DNA from: Hormiphora californensis
Lineage: Eukaryota; Ctenophora; Tentaculata; Cydippida; Pleurobrachiidae
DNA length: 64,000 bases
Direction: 5' to 3'
Assembly (NCBI GenBank): GCA_020137815.1
Contig: CM035354.1
Span: forward strand, 186,001 to 250,000
A model generated the notes under the pieces. The model searched no databases and was not told where the DNA came from. It saw only the letters and a list, made by a program, of their open reading frames with translations. Positions 60,284 to 64,000 of this stretch are shown one piece after another (within the stretch, counting starts at the first letter, position 1; every line of letters starts with the position of its first letter). The translations under genes and the position numbers were made by a program.

Positions 60284-61616
60284 ATGATCAGTTTTGAGGA
60301 GATATGTTCGCTTACAGATATCCGAGAGGCTGTTTCAGAGAAACACAAACTCACAGTCGGTGATCCCTCGATTAAGATCGTATCCTTCCAGTCGGAGTCC
60401 ATACTCTTCTGCTGCCTGATCGAGGGTACATCAGACGGGGCTATTCACACTATCTTTGGGAAGTTTAACATCTTTGACAAGACTACAGAGGATATCTATA
60501 CTCATCCAGATCCAATTGATGTCTTGGTCGCTTCCCTAAACCAAGATGCCAACTTGCTGAGTAAGGGGGCTTCCGGGGGCTTTCTTTTTACACCATTGAT
60601 TTGGTGTCATCTTGCTGTATTAGCAGTTATTAATTAATTAATTAATTAACTTTATTCTCTCAGTTTTTGCTCGAAGAACTTCCAGCAGGGGAGCAAGTTC
60701 CAAATCCTTTCTGGTGGACTTACTAAAAAATAAGTTATTCGATCTGAAAATTGAAAACACCGTCCATCAACAGCTAACAGTAAGTTTATCCGTAACTCAA
60801 GATCAGTTAATTAATCTCCGTTGTTTTACAGATCAGAACTTTTAGAATTCTTCAGACTTGCACATTTTCCTAGTTAAAATCTGTTTCAGTTTCTGCCCTG
60901 GAGGAATGCCAGAGAACGTGGCAAGCGGAAGGAGCATCTTGTATTCTTTGTTGAAAAACGACAACTTGGTGTCTTGCACATCTTCACCATTGAGAACGAT
61001 TCCGGGGTAGGATTGTAGCAGGAACCGACCGAATCAGGAAATACTGGTCCCTGATTGGCTGATAACCAGTCACGTGACCTAAATAACGAGTTCTGATTGG
61101 TTGTTTACTTGTTTCGGTCGGTTCCTGGATTGTAGTTATCTAGCAGATCTGTCATTGGTGGTCACTAGTTGAGAGTTGTTTTGCTGCCCTTCACGCAGGA
61201 GTTGTAACTGCGTCACTAGCATCCGACATTACACACTAATGACGATTGACGTCATTACACAATAATTTAGTTATACTCACTGGGAATGTAATATCTAATT
61301 GCTATCACAGTTGTTGGTAATGAAATTACCCATCAACGTGAGCGCCCGGAGGTAATATAGGGGTGACTTGGTAACCAATCACAATTGTATTCACTGATTA
61401 TGCGGCTAATAAACAATCAAACGATCCTTATTATTCTCCCCCAATCACAATTCATCAATTGTAACCATGGTAACAGCTTTCTTCCACACACAGGCCATGG
61501 AGGTGCAGCAGATGCAGAAGGAGTCCCTGGTTCAACACTACATCTGGTACCAACTGGATGTCCACTCTAAGAGACTCTACTACATCTACCTGCAACAACA
61601 GGAGATGTCAGGACGG
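60284..61616 (+). CDS. GSAP: GSAP-like protein (gamma-secretase-activating protein / pigeon family), 5' part
   Basis: Exons 60284-60560, 60664-60779, 60890-61006 and 61494-61616 join in phase with GT-AG introns. The product runs MISFEEICSLTDIREAVSEK, IHTIFGKFNIFDKTTEDIYT, VLVASLNQDANLLSIFARRT, KEHLVFFVEKRQLGVLHIFT, ending YIWYQLDVHSKRLYYIYLQQ. Order and spacing match the N-terminal beta-rich half of animal GSAP, including the conserved W..D...RLYYI block. GSAP has been linked to gamma-secretase regulation and membrane traffic. The ATG at 60284 follows a possible acceptor (CAG), so an earlier exon cannot be excluded. The rest of the gene lies beyond the window or is disrupted, because exon 4 feeds into a long tandem array. 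MITE copy 5 sits 12 bp after exon 3. Confidence 0.7.
61019..61127. mobile_element. 109-bp hAT-like MITE, copy 5
   Basis: Ends CAGGAACCGACCGA and TCGGTCGGTTCCTG. Exact 8-bp duplication GATTGTAG at 61011-61018 and 61128-61135. It lies in GSAP-like intron 3. Confidence 0.92.
61314..61378. mobile_element. 65-bp MITE of the TTGGTAA family
   Basis: Ends TTGGTAATGAAATTACCC and GGTGACTTGGTAACCAA. The 9-bp flanks TCACAGTTG (61305-61313) and TCACAATTG (61379-61387) match at 8 of 9. Confidence 0.7.
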
Positions 61617-63850
61617 GTTAGTGGAGTGTGGAGGGACGGGTTAGTGGGGTATTGAGGGACGGGTTAGTGGGGTATTGAGGGACGGATTAGTGGGGTATTG
61701 AGGGACGGGTTAGTCCCTGGTTCAACACTACATCTGGTACCAACTGGATGTCCACTCTAAGAGACTCTACTACATCTACCTGCAACAACAGGAGATGTCA
61801 GGACGGGTTAGTGGAGTGTGGAGGGACGGGTTAGTGGGGTATTGAGGGACGGGTTAGTGGGGTATTGAGGGACGGGTTAGTGGGGTATTGAGGGACGGGT
61901 TAGTCCCTGGTTCAACACTACATCTGGTACCAACTGGATGTCCACTCTAAGAGACTCTACTACATCTACCTGCAACAACAGGAGATGTCAGGACGGGTTA
62001 GTGGAGTGTGGAGGGACGGGTTAGTGGGGTATTGAGGGACGGGTTAGTGGGGTATTGAGGGACGGATTAGTGGGGTATTGAGGGACGGGTTAGTCCCTGG
62101 TTCAACACTACATCTGGTACCAACTGGATGTCCACTCTAAGAGACTCTACTACATCTACCTGCAACAACAAGAGATGTCAGGACGGGTTAGTGGAGTGTG
62201 GAGGGACGGGTTAGTGGGGTATTGAGGGACGGGTTAGTGGGGTATTGAGGGACGGATTAGTGGGGTATTGAGGGACGGGTTAGTCCCTGGTTCAACACTA
62301 CATCTGGTACCAACTGGATGTCCACTCTAAGAGACTCTACTACATCTACCTGCAACAACAGGAGATGTCAGGACGGGTTAGTGGAGTGTGGAGGGACGGG
62401 TTAGTGGGGTATTGAGGGACGGGTTAGTGGGGTATTGAGGGACGGATTAGTGGGGTATTGAGGGACGGGTTAGTCCCTGGTTCAACACTACATCTGGTAC
62501 CAACTGGATGTCCACTCTAAGAGACTCTACTACATCTACCTGCAACAACAGGAGATGTCAGGACGGGTTAGTGGAGTGTGGAGGGACGGGTTAGTGGGGT
62601 ATTGAGGGACGGGTTAGTGGGGTATTGAGGGACGGATTAGTGGGGTATTGAGGGACGGGTTAGTCCCTGGTTCAACACTACATCTGGTACCAACTGGATG
62701 TCCACTCTAAGAGACTCTACTACATCTACCTGCAACAACAGGAGATGTCAGGACGGGTTAGTGGAGTATTGGAGAAGGAAGGAAGGGAGGGAAGGACGAG
62801 TTAGTGGAGTGTGGAGGGACGGGTTAGTGGGGTATAAAGGAAGGGAGGGATACCCACTCTAAGAGACTCTACTACATCTACCTGCAACAACAGGAGATGT
62901 CAGGACGGGTTAGTGGAGTGTGGAGGGACGGGTTAGTGGAGTGTGTAGGGACGGGTTAGTGGGGTATTGAGGAAGGAAGGAAGGGAGGGAAGGACGAGTT
63001 AGTGGAGTGTGGAGGGACGGGTTAGTGGGGTATAAAGGAAGGGAGGGATACCCACTCTAAGAGACTCTACTACATCTACCTGCAACAACAGGAGATGTCA
63101 GGACGGGTTAGTGGAGTGTGGAGGGGCGGGTTAGTGGAGTGTGTAGGGACGGGTTAGTGGGGTATTGAGGAAGGAAGGAAGGGAGGGAAGGACGAGTTAG
63201 TGGAGTGTGGAGGGACGGGTTAGTGGGGTATAAAGGAAGGGAGGGATACCCACTCTAAGAGACTCTACTACATCTACCTGCAACAACAGGAGATGTCAGG
63301 ACGGGTTAGTGGAGTATTGAGGAAGGAAGGAAGGGAGGGAAGGACGGGTTAGTGGGGTGTGGAGGGACGGGTTAGTGGGGTATAAAGGAAGGGAGGGATA
63401 CCCACTCTAAGAGACTCTACTACATCTACCTGCAACAACAGGAGATGTCAGGACGGGTTAGTGGAGTGTGGAGGGACGGGTTAGTGGAGTGTGTAGGGAC
63501 GGGTTAGTGGGGTATTGAGGGACGGATTAGTGGGGTATTGAGGGACGGATTAGTGGGGTATTGAGGGACGGGTTAGTCCCTGGTTCAACACTACATCTGG
63601 TACCAACTGGATGTCCACTCTAAGAGACTCTACTACATCTACCTGCAACAACAGGAGATGTCAGGACGGGTTAGTGGAGTGTGGAGGGGCGGGTTAGTGG
63701 AGTGTGTAGGGACGGGTTAGTGGGGTATTGAGGAAGGAAGGAAGGGAGGGAGGAGTTAGTGGAGTGTGGAGGAAGGGAGGGACGGGTTAGTGGAGTGTGG
63801 AGGAAGGGAGGGACGGGTTAGTGGGGTGTGGAGGAAGGGAGGGACGGATT
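61524..63850 (+). repeat. 190-bp tandem array carrying copies of a coding exon
   Basis: Seven units at an exact 190-bp period start TCCCTGGTTCAACACTACAT at 61524, 61714, 61904, 62094, 62284, 62474 and 62664; another full unit starts at 63577. Each holds a 93-bp copy of the 3' part of GSAP-like exon 4 plus its GGACGG|GTTAGT donor, then minisatellite GGGACGGGTTAGTGGGGTATT. Between 62770 and 63480 four shorter units start at TACCCACTCTAAGAGACTCT (about 62850, 63049, 63248 and 63400). Only the first unit has the true acceptor (61492-61493). The other copies have just GGGTTAG before TCC, with no pyrimidine tract. Confidence 0.95.
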
Positions 63851-64000
63851 AGTGGGACGAAGATAAGAGGGAATTGACATATTATCACATATTATCACTA
63901 GTTTAGCAATAGAATTGAGTGGTTAAGGGTACACCTGGCGTTTTTCATCATCGAGTGCCCAACCAAATGACTTCACCAGGGTTTAGGCCATACAAAATGG
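63851..64000. other. Window end, no feature seen
   Basis: AT-rich text after the array. No exon with family similarity was recognised. Confidence 0.4.

Overview
The window is nuclear DNA of a multicellular animal, probably an invertebrate. Nearly every gene is split by short GT-AG introns (mostly 80 to 1000 bp). The set includes animal-type products: AP-1 gamma adaptin, stomatin, casein kinase 1 gamma, NFX1, a plexin-domain-like membrane protein, a three-LIM protein, a GSAP-like protein and a CBM2-like carbohydrate-binding module. Long (CT/GA)n arrays and many small DNA transposons fill introns and spacers, and a 100-N scaffold gap lies at 44740-44839. A sponge, cnidarian or similar marine invertebrate fits, but the phylum cannot be fixed by eye. 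No bacterial-style operon, CRISPR array, rRNA or tRNA gene was seen.

Layout. 260-4226 (+): 3' part of an ankyrin-HECT ubiquitin ligase. 4974-11078 (-): complete eight-exon stomatin, with an intronless plexin-domain-like gene on the opposite strand inside one intron (6913-7773). 13227-19140 (+): twelve-exon AP-1 gamma with three apparent 1-nt insertions. 19664-21017 (-): single-exon mitochondrial DnaJ with one apparent 1-nt insertion. 22349-29358 (-): casein kinase 1 gamma, one kinase exon not found. 29538-32516 (-): intronless NFX1-type protein. 32836-35045: retroelement relic and a nested DNA transposon. 35456-37574 (+): complete six-exon gene I do not recognise. 37954-39940 (-): 212-residue three-LIM protein. 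40387-40725 (+): small gene with a UBA-like motif behind a TATA box. 42134-43881 (-): four exons of an unrecognised gene. 46886-48134 (+): C-terminal exons with a CBM2-like module. 48135-57789: gene-poor, repeat-rich, ending in a gag-only LTR retrotransposon. 60284 onward (+): GSAP-like gene whose fourth exon is caught up in a 190-bp tandem array to about 63.85 kb.

The genes are mainly housekeeping functions (vesicle coats, membrane scaffolds, proteostasis, kinase signalling, transcription). They show no sign of forming one pathway. The most distinctive content is how mobile and tandem DNA meets splicing: a 109-bp hAT-like MITE family (five copies with 8-bp target duplications), one copy having duplicated an AP-1 gamma splice donor; an in-phase exon-bearing tandem array; duplicated CBM exons that look mutually exclusive; and a retroelement whose reading frame starts inside its LTR.
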